Part shown: positions 1-7,340 of the stretch, piece after piece
Numbering within the stretch: the stretch's first letter is position 1
How the letters are laid out: each line of letters starts with the position of its first letter
Origin: Providencia sneebia DSM 19967
Lineage (GTDB): Bacteria > Pseudomonadota > Gammaproteobacteria > Enterobacterales > Enterobacteriaceae
Reading direction: 5' to 3'
DNA length: 10,301 nt
Assembly (NCBI RefSeq): GCF_000314895.2
Contig: NZ_CM001773.1
Span: 3,293,687 to 3,303,987 of the forward strand
Made by a program: the position numbers and the translations under genes
The notes under the pieces: model-generated
The model's input: only the letters and a program-made list of their open reading frames with translations
Database searches by the model: none
Told to the model about the DNA's origin: nothing

Positions 1-203
1 GTGTGACTTGCTACCAAGATGTGATGAATTGCGATGTCGAACGTTTTAAAACCTTTTTCCACTTGATGTTAGAACAAGGTATTTACCTTGCACCAGCCGC
101 ATTTGAAGCTGGATTTATGTCTATCGCACATAGTGATGAAAATATTGATAAAACAATTGAAGCGGCTGAAATTGCACTTGCTAAAATCAAAGCCGCTCAA
201 TAA
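1..203 (+). CDS. hemL: Glutamate-1-semialdehyde 2,1-aminomutase, C-terminal fragment
   Basis: This is the 3' end of a gene that enters from the left edge; the reading frame has whole codons from base 3 and ends at TAA 201-203. The last 66 residues ([20 protein letters not shown], then [21 protein letters not shown]) match my recollection of the C-terminus of E. coli HemL almost residue for residue. HemL is a cytoplasmic PLP-dependent enzyme that converts glutamate-1-semialdehyde to 5-aminolevulinate, the committed precursor of heme and other tetrapyrroles. The PLP-binding lysine lies upstream, outside the window, so catalytic integrity cannot be judged. The visible tail shows no frameshift. 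The gene faces mrcB tail to tail and is followed at once by a hairpin terminator. The GTG at base 3 is an internal valine codon, not a start. Confidence 0.95.
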   Translation, partial: VTCYQDVMNCDVERFKTFFHLMLEQGIYLAPAAFEAGFMSIAHSDENIDKTIEAAEIALAKIKAAQ

Positions 204-237
204 GTTATTTAATTAACCATAGATTCGATTAACAGTC

Positions 238-269
238 ACTGCCCGATAAAACTCATTATCGGGCAGTTT
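238..269 (+). terminator. Rho-independent terminator of hemL, between convergent genes
   Basis: A perfect 12-bp stem (238-249 with 256-267, arm ACTGCCCGATAA) closes a 6-nt loop and runs into TTT on the + strand, 35 bases after the hemL stop. The same hairpin lies 7 bases past the mrcB stop on the - strand. There it is followed by TGACTG rather than a T run, so it may also slow or end mrcB transcription but looks better suited to hemL. The U tract is short for a classical terminator. Confidence 0.8.
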
Positions 270-274
270 AGCCA

Positions 275-2812
275 TTAGTTTTTACTGCCAAACATCTCTT
301 TTACCCATTCAGGTGCATCACTTTCAGTTTCTTGCTGAGAATGATTATTTAAATCCCAAACAGGTTCTTGGTTAGCTGAACTTTGACATAACGCTTGCGG
401 ATTATCTGTCCAGATAGGTAATAAACGACCACCACCGAAATCAGAACAGTTAAATTGCCCATCAGGCATCACTTTCATCTCAACAATCCCTTCAGGTGCT
501 CGATTCATCAATGCTAACGGTGCTTGGTTATCCAAATAACGTTGGTACACTCTTAGCGCACCCGTTGACCCTGTTAATTGCGTTGGGCCATTATTGTCTC
601 GGCCAATCCACACAATAGCAACTTCCTTGCCATCAATACCGGCATACCAGCTATCACGCAAATCGTTGGTTGTTCCGGTTTTACCTGCAAGATGATATTT
701 ACCATATTTAGACAGTAAAACTCGCCCTGTTCCTTGCTGTACAACTTGTTGCATTCCATACAGTGTTAAATAGGCCGCTTGTGACGGAACAGCTCGCTCC
801 GCTGATGGGAAACTTTGGTAAATTTCCTGATCATCACCATCGATAACGGAACGTAATGCCGATAGTTTTGCTCTATTTCCTTCGCCACCAATGGTTTGAT
901 AAATTTGTGCCACTTCAGCTGGCGTAAGGTTAATAGCACCTAATAACATTGCTGGCACTTTCTCTATCGCAGATGCTGGCGCACCTAAACGCACAAAGAT
1001 ATTGACGATTTGGTCAAGACCAACATCTAAACCTAGATTTACAGTTGGAACGTTTTGTGACCTTGCTAATGCATCAATCAGCAACATACCACCCGTAAAA
1101 TTACGACTATAGTTTCTTGGGCTCCAAGTTTGGTTTCCAACTTTAACAGACAAGGGTTCATCTTTTAACCAAGTGTTTAAACGGAAACGATCTGGTTCGT
1201 TAAGTGCGGCTAAATAAACTGGGGGTTTTGCTAATGAACCAATATTGCGACGTGCATTTAATGCGCGGTTAAAGCCTGAGAACTGTGGTTGTGAGCCACC
1301 AACCATCGCGCGGACTTCACCATTGATGCGGTCGACAACCACCATCGCCCCTTCAATATCATCAAGATTTCTATCTTTACGCAACTGAGCAACACCTGAT
1401 TCAATCGCTATTTCAGCAGCCGTTTGTGAGATAGGATCAAGTGTAGTGAAAATTTTTGCGCCCGATAAATCTTTGACTTTATCGCCTAATCTTTCATTAA
1501 GTTCTTGGCGTACCATCTGCATAAAAGCAGGTTGGGAGGCAACTAACCCTTCTTTCGTTTTTACGCCTAAAGGGCGCGCACTAAGCACTTCATAAAGTTC
1601 TTTATCAATGACTTTACGAGTTTCAAGGATCTTCAACACAATATTACGGCGTTTAGTGGCATTTTTTGGCTTAGTCCAAGGATTAAAAGTTGAAGCGCCT
1701 TGAACCATACCAACTAATAGTGCCTGCTGATCGAGACTCAATTCATTAATTGGTCGACCAAAATAATACAAACTCGCTAACGGGAAACCGCGAATTTCAT
1801 CATTGCCATTTTGTCCTAAATACACTTCGTTAAGATACAATTCCAAAATACGTTCTTTGCTGTAATTGTAATCCAGCAATACTGCCATTATTGCTTCATT
1901 AGCTTTACGCTTTAATGTTCGCTCATTGGTTAAAAAGAGGTTTTTGACCAATTGCTGTGTCAGGGTACTTCCCCCTTGAACTGATCTTCCCGCGGATAAG
2001 TTAGCAACAATAGCACGTCCAATAGAATAAAGGCTAACCCCATCATGTTGGTAGAAATCACGATCTTCTGTTTCTATTAAGATTTTCACTAATGACTCAG
2101 GGAAATCAGCAAGTGGCAGAACTAAACGTTGTTCATTATTTGCTGATTGCATCATGGTGATAAGTTTCGGGTCTAATCGGAAGAAACCAAATGAACGCCC
2201 CGTTTCAAGGTTTTCAATTTTGCTGAGCATGCCGCGATCAAACACCATACGGGCTGAAATTGGACCTTCTTTTTGGTCAGGAAAATTAAATGGTCGACGC
2301 AAGATATCAATCGTATTACCTTTCACTGAAAACTCACCTGAATTCGTGATTTTAGTGACTTTTCGATACTGCATACCTTCTAATAAGCGCACCATTTCAG
2401 CTTGGCTGTAATCCATACCGGGTTCTAAGTTTACCATTCGGCCATAAACAGCCGCAGGTAAATCCCAAACCTTGCCATCAAGGCGTTCTTTAATTTGTTG
2501 ATTTAAATAAAAAGCATAAGCGGCTAACAATACGGCAAAGACAATAAAGATTTTGACCAATAGCCAAAACCAACGCCATTTACTTTTAGGACTACGGTTT
2601 TTGTTACTCTTTTTATTTGATTGGCGCTTTTTAGCCATTAGCTCATTCTCTTCATCATCGAGGTTTTGCTCGTCAATATCATCATTATCAAAAAGCTCGT
2701 CATCATACTCTTCATAATCATCACGTTCTCTACGTCGACGTGAATTAGGTTTTTTCTTTTGCTTTACCGGCTTTTTACGTCTACCGATAGGTTCTAAATC
2801 TTTACCTGACAT
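275..2812 (-). CDS. mrcB: Penicillin-binding protein 1B (bifunctional glycosyltransferase/transpeptidase)
   Basis: An 845-residue class A PBP that polymerises lipid II into glycan strands and cross-links them in the periplasm. The ATG at 2812 is preferred, with GGAG at 2821-2818 five bases upstream. The in-frame GTG at 2818 lies within that ribosome site and so is an unlikely start. Order of parts: a charged cytoplasmic tail (acidic about 30-58, basic about 59-80); one membrane anchor about 82-102; a UB2H-like region about 110-195, where LpoB binds in E. coli; GT51 with EDRDFYQHDG (E249 catalytic) and GGSTLTQQLVKN; then the transpeptidase with SLAK (nucleophile S526), SQN (585-587) and KTGTT (711-715). 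C789 and C809 match the disulfide pair of the E. coli C-terminal tail. The C-terminus ends EMFGSKN, like E. coli DMFGSN. Length matches the family (E. coli 844). It follows hrpB in the same direction but after a 229-bp gap, so it probably has its own promoter. Confidence 0.97.
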   Translation of the reverse strand: MSGKDLEPIGRRKKPVKQKKKPNSRRRRERDDYEEYDDELFDNDDIDEQNLDDEENELMAKKRQSNKKSNKNRSPKSKWRWFWLLVKIFIVFAVLLAAYAFYLNQQIKERLDGKVWDLPAAVYGRMVNLEPGMDYSQAEMVRLLEGMQYRKVTKITNSGEFSVKGNTIDILRRPFNFPDQKEGPISARMVFDRGMLSKIENLETGRSFGFFRLDPKLITMMQSANNEQRLVLPLADFPESLVKILIETEDRDFYQHDGVSLYSIGRAIVANLSAGRSVQGGSTLTQQLVKNLFLTNERTLKRKANEAIMAVLLDYNYSKERILELYLNEVYLGQNGNDEIRGFPLASLYYFGRPINELSLDQQALLVGMVQGASTFNPWTKPKNATKRRNIVLKILETRKVIDKELYEVLSARPLGVKTKEGLVASQPAFMQMVRQELNERLGDKVKDLSGAKIFTTLDPISQTAAEIAIESGVAQLRKDRNLDDIEGAMVVVDRINGEVRAMVGGSQPQFSGFNRALNARRNIGSLAKPPVYLAALNEPDRFRLNTWLKDEPLSVKVGNQTWSPRNYSRNFTGGMLLIDALARSQNVPTVNLGLDVGLDQIVNIFVRLGAPASAIEKVPAMLLGAINLTPAEVAQIYQTIGGEGNRAKLSALRSVIDGDDQEIYQSFPSAERAVPSQAAYLTLYGMQQVVQQGTGRVLLSKYGKYHLAGKTGTTNDLRDSWYAGIDGKEVAIVWIGRDNNGPTQLTGSTGALRVYQRYLDNQAPLALMNRAPEGIVEMKVMPDGQFNCSDFGGGRLLPIWTDNPQALCQSSANQEPVWDLNNHSQQETESDAPEWVKEMFGSKN

Positions 2813-2821
2813 GGTCACTCC
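2810..2821 (-). promoter_or_regulatory. Ribosome binding site that decides the mrcB start
   Basis: Read on the - strand this is GGAG, five bases, then ATG TCA GGT. The Shine-Dalgarno core covers the in-frame GTG at 2818-2816, so that GTG cannot be served by the same site. The protein should therefore begin MSGKDLEPIGRR, which also aligns better with the E. coli start (MAGNDREPIGRK). Confidence 0.75.
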
Positions 2822-2961
2822 ATATCACATTCAAACTTGGTTTGGTTAACTTTAACTCTCAACACTGTCTTAAAACATCAGATTATTGACAGAATAAAGC
2901 CATTCATTATGCCCTATGACTTAGTTCAAAGCTCATGTTATCGCATTTCTGACATGAGACA

Positions 2962-2990
2962 AAAATACTTGGGGCAACAATATTTATCAA
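2962..2990 (-). promoter_or_regulatory. Candidate sigma-70 promoter for mrcB
   Basis: On the - strand TTGATA (2990-2985, 5/6 to consensus) is separated by 17 bases from TATTTT (2967-2962, 4/6). It sits in the 229-bp gap between hrpB and mrcB and would give a leader of roughly 140 bases. This is pattern matching in AT-rich DNA, where chance hits are common. The rest of the gap (2822-2961) holds nothing I recognise and no credible gene. Confidence 0.35.
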
Positions 2991-3036
2991 TTTTAAATTG
3001 AGTACATTATTTTAATATACAATTAGTTACATAACT
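2987..3036. repeat. Three adjacent AT-rich inverted repeats downstream of hrpB
   Basis: Three dyads lie end to end just past the hrpB stop. The first is 2987-3001 (TCAATTT, T, AAATTGA, perfect). The second is 3002-3020 (GTACATTA, TTT, TAATATAC, one mismatch). The third is 3025-3036 (AGTTA, CA, TAACT, perfect). None is GC-rich enough to be a convincing terminator. They could form a weak 3' structure for hrpB mRNA or a protein-binding site next to the proposed mrcB promoter. Chance is a real alternative at this base composition. Confidence 0.4.
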
Positions 3037-3041
3037 CTACA

Positions 3042-5528
3042 TTAGCGTTTATCTGATTTTGTCGACAACATAGCTTTCTTTGTTTGGCTGGTTGGCTGTG
3101 TATTTACGGGGTCATCAGGCCACAAGTGTTTTGGATAACGGCCTTTCATCTCTTTTTGTATTTCCCTGTAGCTTCCTTGCCAAAATACGCCGAGATCTTG
3201 AGTTATCTGTAAAGGGCGCATTGCAGGGGACAATAAAGATAAAGTAACAGTGACTTTTCCTTGTGCAACTGTTGGGTTTTGATTTTCACCGTACATCTCT
3301 TGCATCCGAATTTCAATTAATGGCGGTTTATCTAAAAAATAGTGAATACTAACTTTCTTACCTGAGCCGGATAAATAATGTGTTGGCAAAACCGTATTTA
3401 ACCACTGGTTTTGCTCCCAACTTAAACGGTGAGTCAGTAATTCCGCTAAATTAATTGATTGTAATTGCTGGCGATGCGTAATGTTATCTAAATAAGGTGC
3501 TAACCATAATTCTAGTGAATCTAACAAGCTATCATCATCTACATTTGGTAATAAAACATCGGGAAACCATTGTTGTGCAAGCTGGCAGCGGATACGTAAC
3601 TGTTCTGCCGACTCACTCCAATCTAAACTGGATAACCCATTTTGGCGCAACCAATATAATAGAGCTTGTTTTATCTGCTTTTTATCTGGATTGCTCCATC
3701 TTTCTGACTGAATCACTAATTGCCCGCAAAGCACTCTCCGCCAAGCAATTAATGTTCCTTTTTGCTCATCCCATTCGACCATTTCTTGTAGGGAAAACAA
3801 CTCAGGACAACAAACACGTAACTCTTCAATTTTAAAAGGTAATGCTAAAGTTATTCTTGCATCTGCGGATGATTCAGGTTGCCAAAGCTCAGGTGCAATC
3901 AGCCATGGCGTTTCAACTAAACTGTCAGATTCATCTAATACTGCGCCTAAACCATTTGAAAGTTGATAACGATATTGGTTATCACGGCTTTTAGCAATAC
4001 GGTCAGGAAATCCCGCAGCTAATAAGGTTGGCAACCACTTACTGACCAAATCGATTTGTTGGTTAACTATTTCACTTATTGCATGTGCATTAATTTTTTG
4101 TCCGCAAAGAATTGAAGCACGCAGACACCAATTTGCTGTAGGTTTTTCTAAATAGTTACGAAGGTCACTATGACCTCGACGAGGTGGTTCTTCTAATATT
4201 GCCACGAGTAAAGCGGCTAATTTGATAATATTCGTATTTTGGCTTTGCTGAGCGTGTTGTAAAACAGCGGCAGTCCGCACTGAACTCCCCGTTTCCGCCA
4301 TTGACCGACCAAAAGTGGTTAACTGCCCTTGTGTATCAATCGCGCCTAACTGAGAAAGTAATTTTTTGGCCGCTAACACAGCAGAATTAGGGGGCATATC
4401 AAGCCATTGAAGCTGTGTCACATCTTGGCAGCCCCATTGTCGCAATGATAACCAAAGAGAACTTAAATCACTGTGTAAAATTTCAGCTTCACTATATTGC
4501 ATTGCACGTTGTGCTTGCTCTTGACTCAATAAATGCCAACACACACCTTCTTCAAGCCTTCCTGCACGACCAGCACGTTGCACCATTGATGCCTGACTAA
4601 TCCGCTGTTTTACCAATTTAGTTAACCCTGATTTAGGATTAAACATTCCCACGCGCTCAAACCCACTATCAACAACCAAACGAATTCCTTCAATGGTTAA
4701 GCTAGTTTCAGCAATATTGGTTGCTAAAACAACTTTACGTTTTCCTGTAGGAGCAGGTTGTATTGCTTGTTGTTGCTCTTTGATGGACAACGCGCCATAT
4801 AATGGGCATAAAAGTATGTCCTCACTAACCATCGGGGCTAATTCAGAGCGTGTTTTTTCAATTTCACTCACCCCTGGCAGAAATAATAATAAAGAACCTT
4901 TTTCTTGTGACAACAACTGATAAACCGCATTAGCCACTTCTTTATGAAATAATTTATGGCCATTGATAGGATGGAAAGCGCGAGTAACAGGATAAGTTCG
5001 CCCTTCAGAAATAATCACGGGAGCATCAGGAAAGAGTGAATTCAGCCCTTGGTCATCTAATGTTGCTGACATTAAAAGAATTTTTAAATCATCACGCAAT
5101 GCTTGCTGCACATCTAGTAATAATGCCAATCCCAAATCAGCTTGTAAGCTACGTTCATGAAATTCATCAAGAATAATTAAACCAATACCTTCCAACATAG
5201 GGTCATTTTGTAACATACGTGTTAACACACCTTCGGTTACCACTTCAATGCGTGTATGTGAGCTGATTTTACTTTCAGAACGCATCCGTAACCCAATAGT
5301 TTTCCCAACCTCTTCACCAAGTTGGTCAGCCAAACGCATTGCTACCGTCCTTGCCGCAATACGTCGAGGTTCTAGCATAATGATTCGCCCTTGGATCACA
5401 CCACTTTTAAGAATAACTAATGGTAATCCTGTTGATTTACCCGCCCCCGTTGGCGCAAGTAATAGAACTTGTGGTGAGCTTTCTAAAGCTGAGAGTAAGG
5501 AATCACTAACATCATAAATAGGTAACAC
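3042..5528 (-). CDS. hrpB: ATP-dependent RNA helicase-like protein HrpB
   Basis: An 828-residue DEAH-box superfamily 2 helicase, collinear with E. coli HrpB (809 aa). Helicase motifs in order: I APTGAGKST (25-33), Ia LEPRRIAARTVA (52-63), TEGVLTRM (98-105), II DEFH (121-124, the HrpB variant of DEAH), III SAT (154-156), IV LLFLPGVSEIEK, V LATNIAETSLTIEGIRLVVD (268-287) and VI QRAGRAGR (317-324). The HrpB-specific C-terminus follows, with QEMYGE, SPAMRPLQITQDL and EMKGRYPKHLWPDDP. All catalytic motifs look intact. The cellular role of HrpB is poorly defined; RNA helicase activity is inferred from the family. The start is GTG 5528-5526: GGAG lies 10 bases upstream at 5542-5539, an in-frame stop occurs at 5552-5550, and no other start codon lies between. 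The C-terminus is slightly longer than in E. coli and basic. It is divergent from sfsA and upstream of mrcB, as in E. coli. Confidence 0.96.
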   Translation of the reverse strand: MLPIYDVSDSLLSALESSPQVLLLAPTGAGKSTGLPLVILKSGVIQGRIIMLEPRRIAARTVAMRLADQLGEEVGKTIGLRMRSESKISSHTRIEVVTEGVLTRMLQNDPMLEGIGLIILDEFHERSLQADLGLALLLDVQQALRDDLKILLMSATLDDQGLNSLFPDAPVIISEGRTYPVTRAFHPINGHKLFHKEVANAVYQLLSQEKGSLLLFLPGVSEIEKTRSELAPMVSEDILLCPLYGALSIKEQQQAIQPAPTGKRKVVLATNIAETSLTIEGIRLVVDSGFERVGMFNPKSGLTKLVKQRISQASMVQRAGRAGRLEEGVCWHLLSQEQAQRAMQYSEAEILHSDLSSLWLSLRQWGCQDVTQLQWLDMPPNSAVLAAKKLLSQLGAIDTQGQLTTFGRSMAETGSSVRTAAVLQHAQQSQNTNIIKLAALLVAILEEPPRRGHSDLRNYLEKPTANWCLRASILCGQKINAHAISEIVNQQIDLVSKWLPTLLAAGFPDRIAKSRDNQYRYQLSNGLGAVLDESDSLVETPWLIAPELWQPESSADARITLALPFKIEELRVCCPELFSLQEMVEWDEQKGTLIAWRRVLCGQLVIQSERWSNPDKKQIKQALLYWLRQNGLSSLDWSESAEQLRIRCQLAQQWFPDVLLPNVDDDSLLDSLELWLAPYLDNITHRQQLQSINLAELLTHRLSWEQNQWLNTVLPTHYLSGSGKKVSIHYFLDKPPLIEIRMQEMYGENQNPTVAQGKVTVTLSLLSPAMRPLQITQDLGVFWQGSYREIQKEMKGRYPKHLWPDDPVNTQPTSQTKKAMLSTKSDKR

Positions 5529-5582
5529 GTGGATAAAACTCCATGAATTTTAACTTTTTCTAATAAATATTTTTATAAACAT

Positions 5583-5597
5583 ATTGTTATAAACAAT
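5583..5597. promoter_or_regulatory. Inverted repeat in the hrpB-sfsA divergent spacer
   Basis: ATTGTT, ATA, AACAAT is a perfect 6-bp dyad in the 111-bp spacer between the divergent starts of hrpB (GTG 5528) and sfsA (ATG 5640). The spacer is very AT-rich and contains TATAAA-like -10 hexamers on both strands, for example 5574-5579 on +. I could not find a -35 with good spacing for either gene. The dyad could be an operator serving both promoters; it does not match the FNR, Fur or CRP consensus. Weak call. Confidence 0.25.
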
Positions 5598-5639
5598 GTA
5601 GCATTGCTGTCTATTACTGGATGTTTATGCGGAGAAACA

Positions 5640-6350
5640 ATGAAGTTTAATCCCCCACTACAATCAGGCACTCTCATCAAACGTTATAAACGCTTTCTTG
5701 CTGACATCATAACGTCAAATGGTGAAACAATAACAATTCATTGCGCAAATACAGGTGCAATGACAGGTTGCGCAAATCCGGGTGATACAATTTGGTACTC
5801 CACATCTGATAACCCAAAGCGAAAATACCCACATAGTTGGGAAGTGACACAAACAGCACAAGGCCATCTCATTTGTGTCAACACGTTACGAGCTAACCAA
5901 ATTATTGCTGAAGCTTTGCTGGAGCAAGACATTCCAGAATTATCTGAATATACTATCATCAAACCTGAAGTTAAATATGGTACAGAAAATAGCCGTATTG
6001 ATTTTTTTCTTTCCGGTGAGTCCTTAGTTGATTGTTTTATTGAAGTAAAATCGGTCACTCTGTTAGAAAATAATCACGGTTATTTCCCTGATGCTGTAAC
6101 GCAAAGAGGACAAAAACATTTACGCGAGCTAACAACAATTGCTAAAGAAGGAAAAAGAGCCATACTGTTGTTTGCTGTTTTACATACGGGTATTCATGAG
6201 GTATCTGTCGCGGCACATATAGACAAAAATTATGCAAAATTGTTAAATGAAGCAGTTGAAAATGGCGTTGAAATTCTCTGTTATCAAACAGATATAACAG
6301 AGAGAAAAATGCTATTGGGTAGAAAAATTCCGTTTATCTTTGTGAGATAA
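5640..6350 (+). CDS. sfsA: Sugar fermentation stimulation protein homolog SfsA
   Basis: A 236-residue protein close to the E. coli SfsA length (234). The start ATG 5640 has GGAG five bases upstream (5631-5634), and the product begins [20 protein letters not shown], as E. coli begins [20 protein letters not shown]. A longer in-frame reading from TTG 5604 lacks homology and is rejected. The N-terminal part, about 1-80, fits the SfsA OB-like domain ([13 protein letters not shown] 37-49, RKYPHSWE 61-68). The C-terminal part has a PD-(D/E)XK-like signature: E110, D121 in RIDFFL, then E135-V-K137 in FIEVKSVTL, followed by RGQKHLREL (156-164). It is therefore probably a nucleic-acid-binding protein with a nuclease-type fold. 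The historical name comes from an E. coli maltose phenotype, and the true function is unsettled. It precedes dksA in the same direction with a 195-bp gap. The neighbouring thpR gene of E. coli is absent here. Confidence 0.95.
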   Translation: MKFNPPLQSGTLIKRYKRFLADIITSNGETITIHCANTGAMTGCANPGDTIWYSTSDNPKRKYPHSWEVTQTAQGHLICVNTLRANQIIAEALLEQDIPELSEYTIIKPEVKYGTENSRIDFFLSGESLVDCFIEVKSVTLLENNHGYFPDAVTQRGQKHLRELTTIAKEGKRAILLFAVLHTGIHEVSVAAHIDKNYAKLLNEAVENGVEILCYQTDITERKMLLGRKIPFIFVR

Positions 6351-6455
6351 TGTTAGTTTAATTGGTAAGTAAAGAGAGGATGCTTGAGTTCTGGGGGCTT
6401 AAAAAGGAACAAACACGCGCGCCTTCACAGCATTACAAAACTCTTGCATGAATGA

Positions 6456-6484
6456 TTGCCAAGACGGCTCTCTTCTGCTATTTA
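6456..6484 (+). promoter_or_regulatory. Candidate sigma-70 promoter of dksA
   Basis: TTGCCA (6456-6461) is followed after 17 bases by TATTTA (6479-6484), preceded by TGC, which forms an extended -10. A GCTAT/ATAGC dyad (6477-6488) overlaps the -10. The predicted start is near 6490, giving a leader of about 55 bases. E. coli dksA is known to have its own promoters, so a promoter here is expected. Exact boxes are my inference. The preceding stretch 6351-6455 shows no gene or clear sfsA terminator. Confidence 0.45.
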
Positions 6485-6500
6485 TAGCGACCTTATTTTT

Positions 6501-6516
6501 CCCCTTTGGGGTTTTT
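6501..6516 (+). promoter_or_regulatory. Short GC hairpin plus T run in the dksA leader
   Basis: CCCC (6501-6504), loop TTT, GGGG (6508-6511) is followed directly by TTTTT (6512-6516), in the predicted dksA 5' untranslated region 29 bases before the ATG. It has the shape of a very small intrinsic terminator and could act as an attenuator or mRNA-stability element. With only four base pairs its terminating strength is doubtful. Confidence 0.35.
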
Positions 6517-6545
6517 GTGAAATTTGCGTGTGTAGGAGAAGCATT

Positions 6546-7001
6546 ATGCAAGAAGGGCAAAAACGTAAGACATCGTCCTTAAGCATTCTCGCCATTGCCG
6601 GGGTTGAGCCCTATCATGAAAAGGCTGGCGAAGAGTACATGAACGAAGCCCAGCTGGCTCATTTTAAACTCATTCTCGAAGCATGGCGCAATCAACTCAG
6701 GGATGAAGTCGACCGGACAGTTACTCATATGCAAGATGAGGCAGCTAACTTTCCAGACCCTGTTGATAGAGCAGCTCAGGAAGAAGAGTTCAGTCTTGAA
6801 TTACGCAACCGCGACCGTGAGCGTAAGTTAATTAAGAAGATTGAAAAAACATTGAAGAAAGTCGAAGAAGAGGATTTTGGCTTCTGTGAATCTTGTGGAG
6901 TGGAAATTGGTATCCGTCGTTTGGAAGCCCGCCCTACAGCTGATTTATGTATCGACTGTAAAACATTAGCAGAAATTCGCGAAAAGCAAATGGCTGGCTA
7001 A
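6546..7001 (+). CDS. dksA: RNA polymerase-binding transcription factor DksA
   Basis: A 151-residue protein, the same length as E. coli DksA and differing at only a few positions. It inserts a coiled coil into the RNA polymerase secondary channel and, with ppGpp, reprograms transcription in the stringent response. Visible parts: an N-terminal segment (1-32); two long charged helices of the coiled coil (about 33-108), with the tip acidic pair D71 and D74 in PDPVDRA; and a four-cysteine zinc finger C114-x2-C117 and C135-x2-C138 (CESC, CIDC). The C-terminal helix ends EKQMAG. The start is ATG 6546, with AGGAG at 6534-6538 seven bases upstream. An extended in-frame reading from 6456 adds 30 residues with no homology and would begin in the likely promoter, so it is rejected. 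A GC-rich hairpin follows the stop. In E. coli gluQRS comes next; here it is absent. Confidence 0.98.
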   Translation: MQEGQKRKTSSLSILAIAGVEPYHEKAGEEYMNEAQLAHFKLILEAWRNQLRDEVDRTVTHMQDEAANFPDPVDRAAQEEEFSLELRNRDRERKLIKKIEKTLKKVEEEDFGFCESCGVEIGIRRLEARPTADLCIDCKTLAEIREKQMAG

Positions 7002-7009
7002 AATACAAA

Positions 7010-7048
7010 AAGATCCTTAACGGCGCGCCATTGCGCCGCTAAGGTCTT
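7010..7048 (+). terminator. GC-rich hairpin after dksA, probable terminator
   Basis: The arms are 7010-7026 and 7033-7048. AAGA pairs with TCTT across one bulged T, CCTTA with TAAGG, then an A/C mismatch, then CGGCGC with GCGCCG, around the loop GCCATT. It starts 9 bases after the dksA stop. The 3' side ends TCTTAAAC rather than in a long T run, so it may work as a weak intrinsic terminator or as an RNA-stabilising 3' end. It separates dksA from the pcnB unit. Confidence 0.65.
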
Positions 7049-7141
7049 AAACAAACAAATGATTCATATTAATAAATGCCACTTCTTATTACCTACTTAC
7101 CTGCAAAAAGTTTATCCTATTTTTCGACTTAGCCGCTCATT

Positions 7142-7171
7142 AACTCTATTCATAATAACTCTATTCATAAT
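7142..7171. repeat. Perfect 15-bp tandem duplication
   Basis: AACTCTATTCATAAT occurs twice head to tail (7142-7156 and 7157-7171) with no mismatch. It lies in the gene-free spacer before pcnB. Two perfect copies suggest a recent slippage event and a possible variable site between strains. No function is evident. Confidence 0.9.
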
Positions 7172-7340
7172 TTTTTGTGTTAAAGGGCGCTTTATTGATG
7201 AAAATATTTCATAACAGGCTTAATATTCATGTCTTCATTAAGAGCTGCTATCGTCGAGCTGACTACATATCAATAAACAATAATAGCAATCAATTAATTA
7301 GGAAATTTACGACTTGTGAATGACCACAATAATGAATTAA

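Noticed and set aside
574..759. Small open frames antisense or out of frame inside mrcB, hrpB, sfsA and panB, such as this one
   Set aside because: They are shadows of strongly conserved coding regions, lack ribosome sites and have no recognisable protein features.
2813..2818. Longer mrcB start at GTG 2818 (product beginning MTMSGKD)
   Set aside because: The GTG overlaps the only Shine-Dalgarno sequence, which is correctly spaced for ATG 2812, and the ATG start matches the E. coli protein start.
3497..3835. 112-codon + strand open frame within hrpB
   Set aside because: It lies fully inside the conserved hrpB gene on the opposite strand, with unnatural composition; treated as a frame shadow.
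5604..5639. Upstream 12-codon extension of sfsA from TTG 5604
   Set aside because: No homology; ATG 5640 has a well-spaced GGAG and matches the conserved N-terminus.
6380..6451. 23-codon reading frame (MLEFWGLKKEQ...) before dksA, preceded by GAGAGG
   Set aside because: The purine run abuts the ATG with no spacing, the frame is short, and there is no regulatory codon pattern; a leader peptide cannot be supported.
6456..6545. Upstream 30-codon extension of dksA
   Set aside because: It covers the probable promoter and leader, lacks homology, and ATG 6546 has a strong AGGAG and the exact conserved DksA N-terminus.
7022..7029. GGCGCGCC palindrome after dksA
   Set aside because: It is part of the GC-rich hairpin arm; an 8-bp restriction-type palindrome alone has no biological meaning here.
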